Source: Dactylorhiza incarnata (Eukaryota > Streptophyta > Magnoliopsida > Asparagales > Orchidaceae). From it: a stretch of 64,000 nt of DNA. Position 1 is the stretch's first letter; the number at the start of each line of letters is the position of its first letter. This document shows positions 46,346 through 58,515 of the stretch, piece by piece. The stretch is from the NCBI GenBank assembly GCA_033032865.1, contig JAWHQI010000049.1, positions 4,836,001-4,900,000 on the forward strand. The letters run 5' to 3'. Both the position numbers and the translations under genes were made by a program. The notes beneath the pieces were generated by a model. That model was not told the DNA's origin. It made no database searches and saw only the letters and a list, made by a program, of their open reading frames with translations.

Positions 46346-46709
46346 TAAGACTATACAATGGGGTCAATACAGATCCTAATCAACATATAGTGATCCTAGC
46401 CCAAATCAGTAATAGGGTTGTTTCAACAGTAGTACATGAGGAAATTCTATTAAATTCATTTCTATCTAACGCACAAAATAAAGCACTCATGGCCTTGGCG
46501 TTATTTTTGCATTTAAGTTTATCCCTATAAGACTATACAATGGGGTCAATACAGATCCTATTCAACATATAGTGATCCTAGCCCAAATCAGTAATAGGGT
46601 TGTTTCAACAGTAGTACATGAGGAAATTCTATTAAATTCATTTCTATCTAACGCACAAAATAAAGCACTCATGGCCTTGGCGTTATTTTTGCATTTAAGT
46701 TTATCCCTA
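46346..46709. repeat. 182-bp tandem duplication in copia gag
   Basis: taagactatacaatggggtc starts at 46346 and again at 46528. The 182-bp copies differ at about three positions. The right copy is continuous with the gag fragment at 46562-46924, so the left copy is the extra one. Confidence 0.9.
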
Positions 46710-46924
46710 TCATCCCACTTATCCTTAGGTTTTTCTAATGTTACTTCTCCAACTACAATTGTAGGAGGAGAGTATTCCTCTTCTACCATATTCCATACCT
46801 CAATATGTATGGTCATAAGAAAACATCTCATCCAATTTTTCCAATAATTATAATCTGACCCAGTAAATAGTGGAGGTCTACTAATTCCCTGTCCCTCGGA
46901 AAAAGCGAGATCATAAGATGCCAT
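46562..46924 (-). pseudogene. Copia gag fragment 2
   Basis: Starts MASYDLAFSEGQG and shows SRPPLFTGSDYNYWKNWMR and AKAMSALFCALDRNEFNRI, typical of the UBN2/DUF4219 gag of plant copia elements. It is truncated shortly after. It differs from gag fragment 1, so two copia families are present. Confidence 0.8.
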
Positions 46925-46952
46925 TATTTCTTGTTTTTTAAACTGTTTGGAA

Positions 46953-46970
46953 TAACCTCCCTCTGATTTC
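46953..46970 (-). other. Copia PBS (decayed), fragment 2
   Basis: TGAAATCAGAGGGAGG on the minus strand, three bases from the LTR, differs at two positions from the usual tggtatcagaggg. Confidence 0.6.
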
Positions 46971-46973
46971 ACT

Positions 46974-48026
46974 TGTTGGATCCATAGACGCCATTAGAGG
47001 GAGGGGGTGTATAAGGGAATAAAAATTCTTTTTATAATTTAAAGGAAATTACTAAATTGTTTAGGAATAAATGAGAGCAAAATAACAATTTAGCAAAAAG
47101 TAATTTTCAATAATAAAATTTACGCCAAATGAAATAAATCAAGTAAACACAAATAGAGACATGATTATATTATATAAAAAGGTGTTTACATAAATTTGAT
47201 TTCAATATCGCTAGAAATCGGAGGCGTACAAATGTAAATATCTTTCCTTTTCTATTCCGACTCGTATCCCCACAAACCGGTTGGCTTTAGCCTATCCTTC
47301 CCTGGATATGGCCTTAAGCACCTATAGCCAATCCTAACCCCGGATATGTCCTCGAGCACCCCCTAGATCTAATCTCCTAGACCTAGTCACCAACTCACGC
47401 GACGAATTACCCCCAAAGCCGCGCAAGGACCTAGTCGCCAACACAAGGCAATTTTACTACAAAATTCACAATTATGAAATAAAGTAAATAACAAAAACTC
47501 CCTCTATGAGATTTCTGAAGATGAGGATGAAGGATCGATGTAGTATAAGCGACATTGTAGCTATCGTTCTTCGGATGCAGCGTGATGGCTTCCTTCTCCA
47601 GAAATCTTCTTTGGCTTTGAGTGGGAGATGAACTTTCTGCAGAGTAACAACTCTTGAATTTTGGCACAATTAATCTCTCTGGAATGTCTTACCAAAATGA
47701 GAGAAAATACATCAATTTATACAACTTGAAGATAGCGCCTGTGGTAGCTCCCAGTGCCTGCGGTAGCGTTCATGTAGAAGCGGTTACGAAACCATCGCTG
47801 TGTGGCGTTGTGTGCATAAACTCGAGCTAGCGCTAGCGCTGGCGCCAAGCTGTATCACTAGCGCCGGCGGTAGTGGTTCTTTCAGAAAGTTGATTTCAGC
47901 TGCTTTTTACCTGTGGAGTATTGCATCCTATAGTTCCTGCACACTATAAACACACGACAAGCAAGATCAAATACAATATGAGATTTGTTGTTCTCAAACA
48001 AAGGGATGTGACACACATGTCCAACA
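46974..48026 (-). repeat. Copia LTR (fragment 2)
   Basis: 1053 bp with perfect terminal inverted repeats TGTTGGA...TCCAACA. It is the 5' LTR of the gag fragment beside it. A stretch at 47735-47880 repeats phrases such as tagcgc, ggtagc, gctagcgctagcgctggcgcc and gcgccggcggtag. No partner LTR is in the window. Confidence 0.8.
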
Positions 48027-48974
48027 GATTTTTCCCCTGCTTGACTCATATAGTTAAGCTACGTGATCATAACAATTGTTGAAACTTAATATTAAGTGAA
48101 TGTCGTGTTAAGGGTAAAAGATGTGTGTTGTACGAATGATTTCCTCGGATGAGATAACTTTGATGGAATCGATTGATAATGATATGGATAATGATGCTTT
48201 GTACTAGAAGATGAGATTAAAGCTTGCTTCTACATATTTAATACATAAGAGAGATGATCTTGCGGGTACAATAACAGTTTGGGTATTTGAGGTTTGACCC
48301 AAGGATATGACATCGTGAAATTTATGGTTAATTACCCACTTGACTTTGAGTCCAACCTACGTGAATGCTAAATTTGGATACAATTAAATGATGATGTTGA
48401 AGTGCTACACATTATTTGGATAACGATGTCTGGAGATAGAAGAATCAATTTATTTTTGCTAAATCTGGAAGCACATTATTCTCTTGAAGGAGGATTCTAA
48501 ATTGTATCTGGAAACAAGAGTGGCAACCTTTTGCGTATCGGGTTCACTGATCTTAAAAGATTTTAGATTAAGGGTGCAATGAAAGTTGGTTTATTAAGTT
48601 GAGGTAACAAGGGATTATGGGTTTCAGTGGTTTCCAACCTGCACGTAGTGGGAGCGTGCTATAAACCCAACCATGTATTTTCACCACCATACTTATGTCT
48701 TCATCAGGATGAAAGACACTTAAGAATTCTCTGTACATAAATTGATTATAAGTGTCAAGAAGTACAATAAAGGTACACCTGGGGAAATTTGGGGTGATGC
48801 GCAACGCGGTGTGGATAAGTAATGCTATGCACGAGTGTTAAGTGGGAGTCAGGACATACTAAACTAATAACCTCATCAAGTGTACTCCGAACATGATTTG
48901 CATAGTCAGACCTTCAATCCTCATAGCCTCCACCTAAATTTCGGGGATGAAATTGTTTCTTTGTTTATTGGATT
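48027..48974 (+). other. Degraded 3' internal region of Tekay-like element K
   Basis: About 0.95 kb with no open frame. Near 48838 the plus strand reads VKWES, possibly the chromodomain remnant. The element type is inferred from aaatttcggggatgaaatt (48935-48953) and the LTR start that follows. Confidence 0.5.
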
Positions 48975-49471
48975 TGTAACATCCCAGTTCGAGCTAGTCC
49001 CCTCGGGAGTGTGTTGTGTCGCCGAGAGTTGACTCGGGCTCGGTAGAAGCTCTATAGCCCTGAGGTGGTCAAGTTTGAGTCACGGTTAGCAAGTGATGAT
49101 TGCTTTACTCTACTCTAATTGTTGTGTGGTAAGTGTAAGTATGTTCTGGCAGTCCATAAATAGGCCTTGGCAAAGGTAGGATAGGTTAGTTTAGAAAATT
49201 TGGGAAAAGAAATCTTTTAAGTCAAAATTGACTAGTCGTCCTTTCGATCGACAGGACGTTCTGTCGATCGCACCCATAGATCCTTGCCATCGCCTAGGAG
49301 AGGTGGCCTTTTAATCTTTCAAGTCAAAGTCTATTGTGCATCCCGTCGATTGACAAACCATCCAGTCGATCGATGGGAGGTCCCGCCGATCGTTGCCTTC
49401 AGCTTGAAGCTAACGCCAGTGTTAGCTTCTGCTAACATCGGCGGTAGCAGCTAACACCTGTTCCACCTGCT
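48975..49471 (+). repeat. Truncated LTR of Tekay-like element K
   Basis: Begins tgtaacatcccag after a spacer like those of B and C. It contains repeated gtcgatcg phrases (49237-49395) and gctaac/gttagc phrases (49405-49455). It is cut at 49471 where the 91-bp repeat starts. Confidence 0.7.
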
Positions 49472-49562
49472 GAGTTCTACCACTACTCAAGTATATATAT
49501 ACATAATCGAAGCAGTTAATAAAGCATAGTAAGAGCAGGTAAAGAGTAAGTAAAGAACAGTA
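49472..49562. repeat. 91-bp direct repeat, right copy
   Basis: Copy of 44992-45082. It is followed by 30 bp of B LTR (49563-49592, ending in the TSD gtaac) and then by element F. Confidence 0.85.
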
Positions 49563-49768
49563 AGTAAAGCAGGTACATAATAGAAAAGTAACTAATGAGT
49601 AATTTATTTACTCATCTTTTAGTATAGTTTTATTATTATTTTAATATGAAATTATGTCTTTTATCTAAATTATATCATATAAATCTTTCATATTTTAATT
49701 TCATAAGCTAACCTAAGTTTATTTGGTGTTTTCAGGTTTTCTGGACATTTGGAGAAAAAAGTACATTT

Positions 49769-50207
49769 ACACGCCCCAGGTCACGGGCGTAACCATGGGC
49801 GTGTAACCTGCGCAGTGTTCCAGACCTATTTCTACCACTCCGGGGATGTTCCGTGAAAAGTTCGTCAAGTACACGCCCCAGGTCACGGGCGTGACCAAGG
49901 GCGTGACCCAATGTCACCACCACGACCCGCCACAAGCATCCGGAGCACGCTGCCACGTAAATTAAAATTACACGTCCTCGGTCACGGGCGTGACCGAGGG
50001 CGTGACAGCATGTCACAGGCGTGACTCACCCAATGCGCCTTCCCGCCAGCAGCACTTAATTGAGATTACACGGCCTAGGTCACGGGCGTGACCTAGGGCG
50101 TGACACGTCCGTAACGCCTGCATTGAAGCCAGACGGCGCCTTCTCAGCTCACAGCAAATCATGCCCCTTACACGCCCTTGGTCACGGGCGTGACCAAGGG
50201 CGTGTAA
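49769..50207. repeat. Palindrome cluster in Athila F 5' LTR
   Basis: Five main blocks with ggtcacgggcgtgacc or a one-base variant, most extended by ccc(t)nngg / ccnnaggg arms (cccttggtcacgggcgtg at 50175). The 3' LTR cluster is at 58691-59142. The core is the same as in Athila A although the rest of the two LTRs does not align. Confidence 0.88.
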
Positions 50208-50222
50208 CACCAAAATTCTGCC

Positions 50223-50231
50223 TATTTAAAG
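50223..50231 (+). promoter_or_regulatory. TATA-like box of Athila F 5' LTR
   Basis: tatttaaag lies 15 bp after the last palindrome; the 3' LTR has the same at 59159. Athila A shows the same spacing. Confidence 0.5.
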
Positions 50232-51174
50232 AGAGCTTTTCCAGATGTTTGGGGACGAAGTTGTGGAGTTCTAGTTTATTTTCTTGCACTGTTTTTGTCA
50301 TTCTTAAGCTTGTAATCTTCTTTCTTAGCTTGCACTTTCATTTCAGGTTTGTAGCTTTTAATTCCTAGTTGTAATTTCTTTTGCAAATCAATAAAATTAG
50401 TTCTCTTTTCTCGTATTCTTTTCTCTTTTCTATTATGTACTCGTTTATTGCTTTCAATTCCTCCATCTCCATGAGTAGCTAAATTTCATTAGTACTCGGC
50501 CGAGATGATCCAAGGAAAATATAATTCATAATCTAGTTTAGAACTTCTTTTTCTCTTATTTAGATCGCTTAAGATTTATCCTTGAATTTATATTTATTGA
50601 GATTATATTATCGATATATAACCTCATTCTTGTTTTCGTAGTCTAATAACCGAGAGGTTTTGAGTTCGAATCGATCATTTCAAGGATAAAGAGATTTGAA
50701 TGCACTCCTCGAGAGAGGACGACATAAATCTCCGGGATTGGAGTTATATCCAATAGAGGGGTTCACTTCGATAAGGCGAGTTTTAGGGGTTTCGATTCTA
50801 GAACGAGAGTTCGATTGATCAACCTAAACTCAGTTAAGCGTATCCTTGAGAGAGGTACGTTTATAAATCGGGAACCTCCACGGTCAAGCATTTCTTTTAA
50901 AGAGGATTAGAAGTTTTATTTCTTTCTTTATTTATTTTTCCAAGGTGATTCAAGGTTGAGTGCTAATCCTTTTAATCATAGTTTTAACAAATTATTTCTC
51001 TTTCTTGCAACCAACCAACCCAAGTTTCTTTCGATAAAATAATAATGATTTTCCGAAGTAAGAATAATCAGCCGCCCCGAGTCTAATATGACCTTGTTTT
51101 AATAACCTATACTACATTCGATACGGTACACTTGCCGTTATCGTTTGCAAGCATAGTTTTGCGCATCAAGTTTT

Positions 51175-51192
51175 TGGCGCCGTTGCCGGGGA
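51175..51192 (+). other. Primer-binding site of Athila F, tRNA-Asp type
   Basis: tggcgccgttgccgggga, six bases after the 5' LTR, is a perfect tRNA-Asp complement. Confidence 0.9.
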
Positions 51193-51531
51193 CTCGGTTG
51201 ATATTTCGAAAACTGAAATATCTATTAATTTTATCTTTTTCTTTTTCTTAATTTTAAGGTGCAACTAAATTCCTGGAAAGGACGCTTTGGGTTTGAATTC
51301 CCATCATAGCCTCTAGTACCTTGCAAACCCTTCACCGGGTAGATCTTGGGAAGTCCAGGACTAATTTTAATTCACCTAAAAAAATAATAATAATAATAAT
51401 AAAAAATCTTCATAAAAAAAATATTTATATAAAAATTATTATTAAATATAATATAATTAAAATATTTATCTAAAATTTTATTTTAATTTATATATCTTTT
51501 TCGCATCTTTTCCTTTTTTTAATTTTGGTTT
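51193..51531 (+). other. Leader of Athila F with 85-bp module
   Basis: Contains the module at 51275-51358 (ggaaaggacgctttggg to cttgggaagtcc), an (aat) run near 51384-51402 and AT-rich sequence up to the gag start codon. A second copy of the module lies after pol at 57063-57144. Confidence 0.75.
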
Positions 51532-52807
51532 ATGACCCGAGGAGACTCTTAAGTCAATCTAGAATTTTGTTTTGATCCGGAAATCGAGCGCACCTTGCGG
51601 CGTCGTCTCCGATTTAGTGATCTACCACTAATTCAAGAAGAGTCAATCGGAGAGACTAACGAAGATATAATGGGTGACCCCGACCATAATGAGGCTCCGC
51701 TACGGACTATGTCCTATTATGCGAGGCCAAATTGGGAGGGAACATAATCAAGTATTATTCGCCCGGCAGTGGCGAATAATAATTTTGAAATCAAAACGAG
51801 TATCATTCAAATGGTACAGCAAGCCGTCATCTTTGACGGGTTACCAGATGAAGATCCAAATTTACATTTATTGAATTTTTTGGAAATTTGGGATACGTTT
51901 AAAATTAATGGCGTCACCGATGACGCCATTCGCTTGCGTTTATTTCCATTTTCTTTGCGGACTAAGGACAAGCAATGGTTGGGATCTCTTCCTAGAGGTT
52001 CCATCACTACATGGGCCGAAATGACGGAGAAATTTTTAACTAAATATTTTCCTCCGGCGAAGTCCGCTAAATTACGTACGGACATTCTCTCGTTTACGCA
52101 AATAGACTCGGAGTCTCTCTATGACACATGGGAGTGCTTCAAGGAATTATTGCAGAGATGTCCTCACCACGCCCTTCCTTTATGGCAACAAGTTCAAACA
52201 TTCTACAATGGTTTGAATCTCCAAATGAGGCAAATGATTGATGCAGCAGCTGGGGGAACTCTAAATAACAAAACCCCAGATGCCGCTCAAGAGCTTTTTG
52301 AGGTGATGGCCATGAATGCTTATCAGTGGAATGCGCCACGGTCGCATCCTAACAAACCGACCGGACTCTTTGAAGTCGAGGCCACCCCGAATTTAGCATA
52401 TCAAGTAGAATGGCTTACTAAGCAAATGGAGGAGATGTCTGCTTCCTCCGTCATTAACGGGGCTAATAATAATAATAATAATTATAATAATTATAATTAT
52501 AATCAAGAACAAGTTGATTATATGGGGAACTCCTATCGTCCTCCTTATAACCAAAATAATAATCTTCCTAATAGTTATAATCCGGGTTTAAGGAACCACC
52601 CAAATTTTTCATGGAGCAACCCCAATAATGCTCAACGCCCCCCCCCCCCCACAAGTGAATCCTCCCGGATTCGCTCCACCACAACCACCAAAGGCCCCTT
52701 CACTTGAAGAGGTCTTCATCAAATACGTCGCCTCTACTGATGTCAATATCCGGAACCTTTTCGGATCTATTAAAAGTCTAGAAAATTAGATTAGACAACT
52801 CGCCAAG
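51532..52807 (+). pseudogene. Athila F gag (stops and poly-C frameshift)
   Basis: Starts MTRGDS at 51532 like the A gag. TAA stops interrupt at codon 7 and near 51748. A long open part (51769-52640) contains the gag core with WLGSLPRGSITTWAEM and FYNGLNLQMRQMID, then an asparagine/tyrosine-rich linker (52465-52620) encoded by aat/tat repeats. A run of 13 C (52638-52650) shifts the frame. The Athila linker (PSLEEVFIKYVASTD) continues in another frame, with a TAG near 52787. Confidence 0.88.
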
Positions 52808-55800
52808 ATGTTCTCCGAACGCCAGCAGGGAGCACTACCGAGCAATACTGAGCCCAATCCATGGGAGAGCGCCAACGCTATAACCCTCCGCAGTGGAAAG
52901 GAGGTAAAAAGTTCAAATTTGGCCGAGCCTAAGGTAAACGTTTCAACTCCAACTCCGCATTTAAATTCTTCTGATTTAGCTCCGCGCATTATTCAAACGC
53001 CTTCTATTCCGTATCCTTCTAAATTACAAAATGAGCGCAACGAGGAGCAGTATAAAAAATTTATAAATATTTTAAAACAAATACAAATCAACGTACCATT
53101 TTGCGAGGCACTCTCTCAAATGCCTAAATACGCAAAATATCTCAAGGATTTATTATCAAATAAAAAGAAACTTGAAGATATTTCGCGTGTTTCTCTTAAT
53201 GCAGAATGTTCGGCGATAGTTCTTAATAAATTACCAGAAAAATTAAATGATCCGGGACGGTTTTCCATCCCGTGTTTGTTCGGAAATTTATTAATTAAAA
53301 ACGCCTTGACCGATCTAGGGGCGAGCATAAATCTTATGCCGTTCTCCTTATTTAAGAAGCTTGGTTTGGGCACCCCAAGCCCAACCAATATAAGCATCCA
53401 ACTAGCGGATCGGTCCGTAAAGTATCCAATCGGGATCATTGAGGATCTGCTAGTGAAGGTTGACAAGTTTATATTTCCGGTAGACTTTGTCATCCTCGAT
53501 ATCGAAGAGGACGCCGAAGTACCACTCATTCTCGGTCGGCCCTTCCTAGCCACTACTCAGGCTATAATTGACGTAAGTAACGGAAACCTTCTCCTACGAG
53601 TTGGGGAAGAAGAAGTTATAAATCAATCGATGAGAAATGCATTTCCAAACGACGACTCTTGTTTTACCCTAGAAACAAATTTTGAAGAGGAAATAACGTC
53701 GTTTTCTAAAATAATTTCGCCTTTATTTGAAAATCCGGAAATTGCAAATTTATTTTGTTTAGAAGAAATAACTCGACCAACCAAATTTGAAGAAGTAAAC
53801 TTAAATATTTCTAAAATAAAAACATCTTACGAGGAGCCACCGAGTTTAGAACTAAAACAATTGCCGGAATATTTAAAATACATATTTTTAGAAAAAAATT
53901 CAAAACTGCCCGTAATAATATCTTCCACACTTAACGATTCAGAAATTTCCGAATTAATTAAAATTTTAAATAATCACCGCCATGCAATTGCATGGCAAAT
54001 TTTGGATATAAAGGGGATTAGCCCCTCGTTTTGCACGCATAAAATAAATTTAGAAAATAATTCTCGCGGCGCTATTCAGCCTCAACGACGCCTTAACCCA
54101 AACATGAAGGACGTCGTTAATGCCGAAATTATAAAATTATTAAACGCAGGAATTATTTATCCGATTTTTGATAGCACTTGGGTTAGCCCAGTGCAAGTCG
54201 TGCCTAAAAAGGGAGGAATAACGGTAATCACCAATGAAAATAATGAGTTGATTCTGACCCGTACTGTTATGGGTTGGCGTGTATGCATCGATTACTGAAA
54301 ATTAAATGATGCTACCCGCAAAGATCACTTTCTGTTACCGTTTATTGACCAAATTTTAGAACGCTTATCCGGTCATTCGCACTATAGTTTTCTCAATAGT
54401 CTTTCAGGAAATTTTCAAATCCCAATTGCTCCCGAAGATCAAGAGAAAACCACCTTCACTTGTCCGTTCCGCACCTTCGCATATCGAAGAATGTCGTTTG
54501 GACTTTGCAACGCGCCGGCTACATTTCAAAGATGTATGTTGGCAATTTTTAATGAACTTATCGAAGACGTCATGGAAGTATTCATGGATGATTTTTCTGT
54601 TTTTGGCAATTCTTTCACTAATTGTCTAAATAATCTTGATCGTGTTCTTCAACGCTGCGAAGACACGAATTTGGCACTCAACTGGGAGAAGTGCCACTTT
54701 ATGGTCCGAGAGGGGTTAGTCCTCGGACATAAAGTTTCTAGTAAGGGGATCGAGGTCGATAGGGCCAAGATCGAGGTCATAGAAAAACTTCCCCCTCCTA
54801 CGAATGTAAAATCTATCAGGAGTTTTCTAGGTCATGCGGGTTTCTATAGGCGGTTTATAAAAGACTTCTCAAAAATTATGAAACCGCTAACTCATCTTTT
54901 AGAAAAAGAATCCGCGTTTAATTTTGATGATGAATGCTTAAAAGCATTTAATAAAATTAAAAACGAGCTTATCAATTCTCCTATTTTAATCGCGCCAAAT
55001 TGGTCTCTTCCATTTGAAATCATGTGCGACGCGAGTGATTTGGCTGTAGGTGCAGTTTTGGGCCAACGGGTGAATAAATATTTTCAACCAATTTATTACG
55101 CAAGCAAAACTCTAACATCCGCGCAAGCAAATTATACAACAACGGAAAAGGAATTTTTGGCAATAATTTTTGCGTTTGATAAATTTCGATCATATTTACA
55201 GATCATTCCGCTCTCCGGTTTTTACTACAAAAAGGAGATGCAAAGCCTCGACTGCTAAGGTGGATCCTCCTACTACAAGAATTCAATTTGGAGATCCAGG
55301 ACAAAAGGCGAGCGGAGAATGTTGCAGCCGACCACCTCTCACGGTTGGAGAATCCGGCTGCAGGAGCGCTAGTGGAAGCTGAAATTGACGACAAATTCCC
55401 TGCAGAGCGCCTCCTTGCCATCGAAAAGTTAACGACTTCTTCCACCCCTTGGTACGCGGATTTGGCCAACTATTTAGTGGCCCGGGTCCTACCAAAATAT
55501 TTTTCAAGTCAACAAAAGAAGAAATTCTTTTCGCATTTGAAAAATTATTTTTGTGAGGACCCCTTTTTATTTCGTGTCTGCGCGGACCAAGTGGTAAGAA
55601 GGTGTATTTCGGGCGAGGAAGGCGCCCAAATTCTGCGGCACTGCCACGAAGGGCCAACCGGTGGCCATTATCAAGCAAACCGGACCGCAAGAAAGGCGCT
55701 AGAGTCGGGCTTCTATTGGCCCACCTTATTTAAAGATGCTCACAATTTCGTGAGTAATTTTGATCGGTGCCAACGGTCAGGTAACATTTCTAACCGGGAC

Positions 55801-56710
55801 GAAATGCCCCAAAATATTTTTTTAGAATGCGAAATTTTTGATCTTTGGGGAATAGATTTCGTAGGTCCTTTACCCTCCTCTTTTAATAATAAATATATCC
55901 TTGTTGCGGTCGATTACGTGTCAAGGTGGGCGGAAGCACAAGCTTTTCCCACTAACGATGCGAGAGTCGTCGTAAATTTTAAAAAAAAATTATTTTCACG
56001 ATTTGGCACACCCCGAGCACTAATTAGTGATCGGAGCACACATTTTTGTAACAACCAACTTGCTAAAATTTTAGCAAAGTATGGAGTTACCCACAAGCTA
56101 TCTACCGCCTACCACCCACAAGCAAATGGCCAGGTGGAGGTGGTGAACCGTGAACTTAAAAGAATTTTAGAAAAAACTGTGTCCGTTAATAGGAAGGATT
56201 GGTCGCTAAAATTAGACGACGCACTATGGGCATATCGGACAGCGTACAAAACCGCCATCGGATGTACACCGTACCGATTAGTCTATGGAAAAGCTTGTCA
56301 TCTACCGGTGGAATTAGAACATCGCGCCTTTTGGGGGCTAAAATTTTTAAATTTGGATTTAAACTTAGCCTCCGAGCATAGAAAACTGCAATTAAATAAA
56401 TTAGAAGAATAATAAGATTTATAAGGAGCGCACAAAATTTTATCATGATAAAAAAATCAAAAATCCAAAAGCTTTTTCACCGGGAGACTTAGTCCTTTTA
56501 TTTAATTCAAGACTTAGGCTTTTTCCGGGTAAATTTAAATCACGATGGTCCGGTCCCTTCATAGTTAAAGAAGTTTGGCCATACGGCTCGGTGCTAATAG
56601 AGCACCCGGAAAAAGGCTCTTTCAAAGTCAACGGACAACGCTTAAAATTATATCACCCCGGCGACCCAGCGTCCGGAAACATCGAAACCATTCACTTCCA
56701 AAATCTTTAA
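52808..56710 (+). pseudogene. Athila F pol: protease, RT, RNase H, integrase (broken)
   Basis: Protease with TDLGASINLMPFSLFKKLG near 53310. RT begins near 54050 (SFCTHKINLENNSRG) and runs to VFMDDFSV near 54580. RNase H has CDASDLAVGAVLG near 55025 and TDHSAL near 55202. Integrase runs 55560-56700 with [15 protein letters not shown] and GQVEVVNRE. Breaks: TGA at 54296-54298; a short deletion with frameshift at about 55198; adjacent stops with a small deletion near 56410. The first Cys of the integrase finger is Phe (FDRCQR). The pieces otherwise align well with A and G. Confidence 0.92.
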
Positions 56711-58515
56711 AATTACCACTTAGTCATGCTACGCGACGGTAAACAAAGCGCTCTTGGGAGGCAACCTAATGTTAACCTCTTTATTTTTGTCTTTCTTTTC
56801 TTGTTTGTTTTCTAATTTAACTCTGCAGGTGTTTGACCGGCAACCCCGACTACCATCCAGGGAAGCCCTCTTTACACTTTAGTAATTTATCTTGATTTTT
56901 CTTTATTTTTTTTTAGTTTTATCTTTCATATTTAGTTTTAAACGTTGGGGACAATATTTAATTTTAAGTATGGGGTTGTAGCATAGCTTTCTTTGTAGTT
57001 GTACTTGAAAACAAACAAACAAACAAGAAAAATTATTAAAAAAAATTGAAATTAAATTTTTTGGAAAGGACGCTTTGGACTTGAATTCCCATCATAGCCT
57101 CTAGCACCTTGCAAACCCTTCACCGGGTAGATCTTGGGAATTCCAAGAACTAAAAAAAAATCTATTAGGAAATATTCTTTTTATTCATCAAAACTCCCAC
57201 TTGCTAAATTGTAAGTTCTAAGTAGACTGTTTTTCATATGGACTAAAAATAATTTTGTGCTAGAATAGTTTTTGAAACTTTTGAGTAAAATTATTGACTC
57301 ATGTAGTGCTCCTAGTCATATGCATGTCTTTGAGTATTGTTGGTGTAAAATTAAATTCTTGGCATAGATCTAAAATTATGTTTTATTAATTTGCGTAGTA
57401 ATAATTTATTTTACTTTTAAATTCAAATCCGGTCTTATCCAAAAGTAGTTTAGGTGAGAGTGTAGAAGATTGTTAGAAAGCTATTACTCGAATTCAATAA
57501 AAGGGTGTCCTTTCTCGATGTCTAGAACTTGCCCCAAGCTAATTTCGAAGCATGTGCACTTTAGACAAATTAACTTTACGGAAATGATTTAGGCCTTTCT
57601 TTGGATAGTTTGAGCCTTTGCACCCAACCTAGATTTACCACCATTATTCACACAAATTTGAGCCTTACACCTTTATTTGATCCACCCTCATCATTTCGGC
57701 ACCAAAGCTAAAAAGCCCAAAACCCAAATGAACACTTTGAAATTTTGAGCTAAAATGAAAAAAATATATAATATTTGGGTACGATTCTATAAAAGAAAAA
57801 AAATTATGGGTATCAATTCAAAAGAAATGTTTAAATCTCAAAAAGCAATAATCTCATAATGATATGCGGCCTAGATATGCACATGCATACTTGGAATGAT
57901 CCCAATTATGAAGATTCGTGATTTAAATAAAAGAGTATGAGAGTGTTTCCCCTTAGAAAAAATATGAGTATGGGGGTAAGGTTTCATTATTTTGTGGTGG
58001 TCATCATTTTCTTTTAGCTCAAAAATTTTGTTTAAGTGGAATGCGCCTTCATGTTTATCATTGTTTACCTCACCCTTAAACCCAAGCCTTAAAATGTACC
58101 CTATTTAAGTCCTAAAGATCCATAGAGTCGATTTAGTTCGAAGTGTAGTGGAGAAAGTGCAAACGGGCAAGCCTATGGCCGTCGACATTGATGGATTTCT
58201 TTGGAGGCCACCCCGAGCGTCTACGTCTAGTAATTTAAATCTCAGCAATAACGCTATTTTCTCCCTTCACATAACTTTTTGATTGACCGTCGACTCATTT
58301 TTAAAGTAATGATAAATAATTATAACGCATTTTTGAAGTATTTCATAAATTAGTATTTATGCCAAGAACATCTTTTTACTAAAATATCTACGCATGCCAG
58401 CATAATACTTCGCATTTTACTCTCTAGTCTTCATAATTCTATCTTGCATTAATTTTTCTTACCCTTATGAAAAATTGTTTGCTTGGGACGAGCAACGAGC
58501 AAGTATGGGGGTGTT
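56711..58515 (+). other. Non-coding 3' region and PPT of Athila F
   Basis: About 1.8 kb with no ORF, in the place of the envelope-like gene of some Athila elements. It contains the phrase aacgttggggacaatattt (56941), the 85-bp module (57063-57144) and the PPT aagtatgggggtgtt (58501-58515). The phrase gtatgggg(gt/tt)g also occurs near 56968 and 57963. Confidence 0.75.
57063..57144 (+). repeat. 85-bp shared module, second copy in Athila F
   Basis: Differs from the leader copy at about five positions. The two copies flank the coding region in direct orientation. Confidence 0.75.

Larger units (their letters stand above)
49593..51168 (+). repeat. 5' LTR of Athila F
   Basis: Palindrome cluster at 49769-50207, TATA-like box at 50223, and an AT-rich transcribed-looking part after it. 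It matches the 3' LTR closely; the most visible difference is a short insertion in the 3' copy near 58968. Confidence 0.94.

Noticed and set aside
48568..48804. 78-residue ORF on the minus strand in the K remnant
   Set aside because: It lies antisense to the inferred element, has no family resemblance and no supporting signals.
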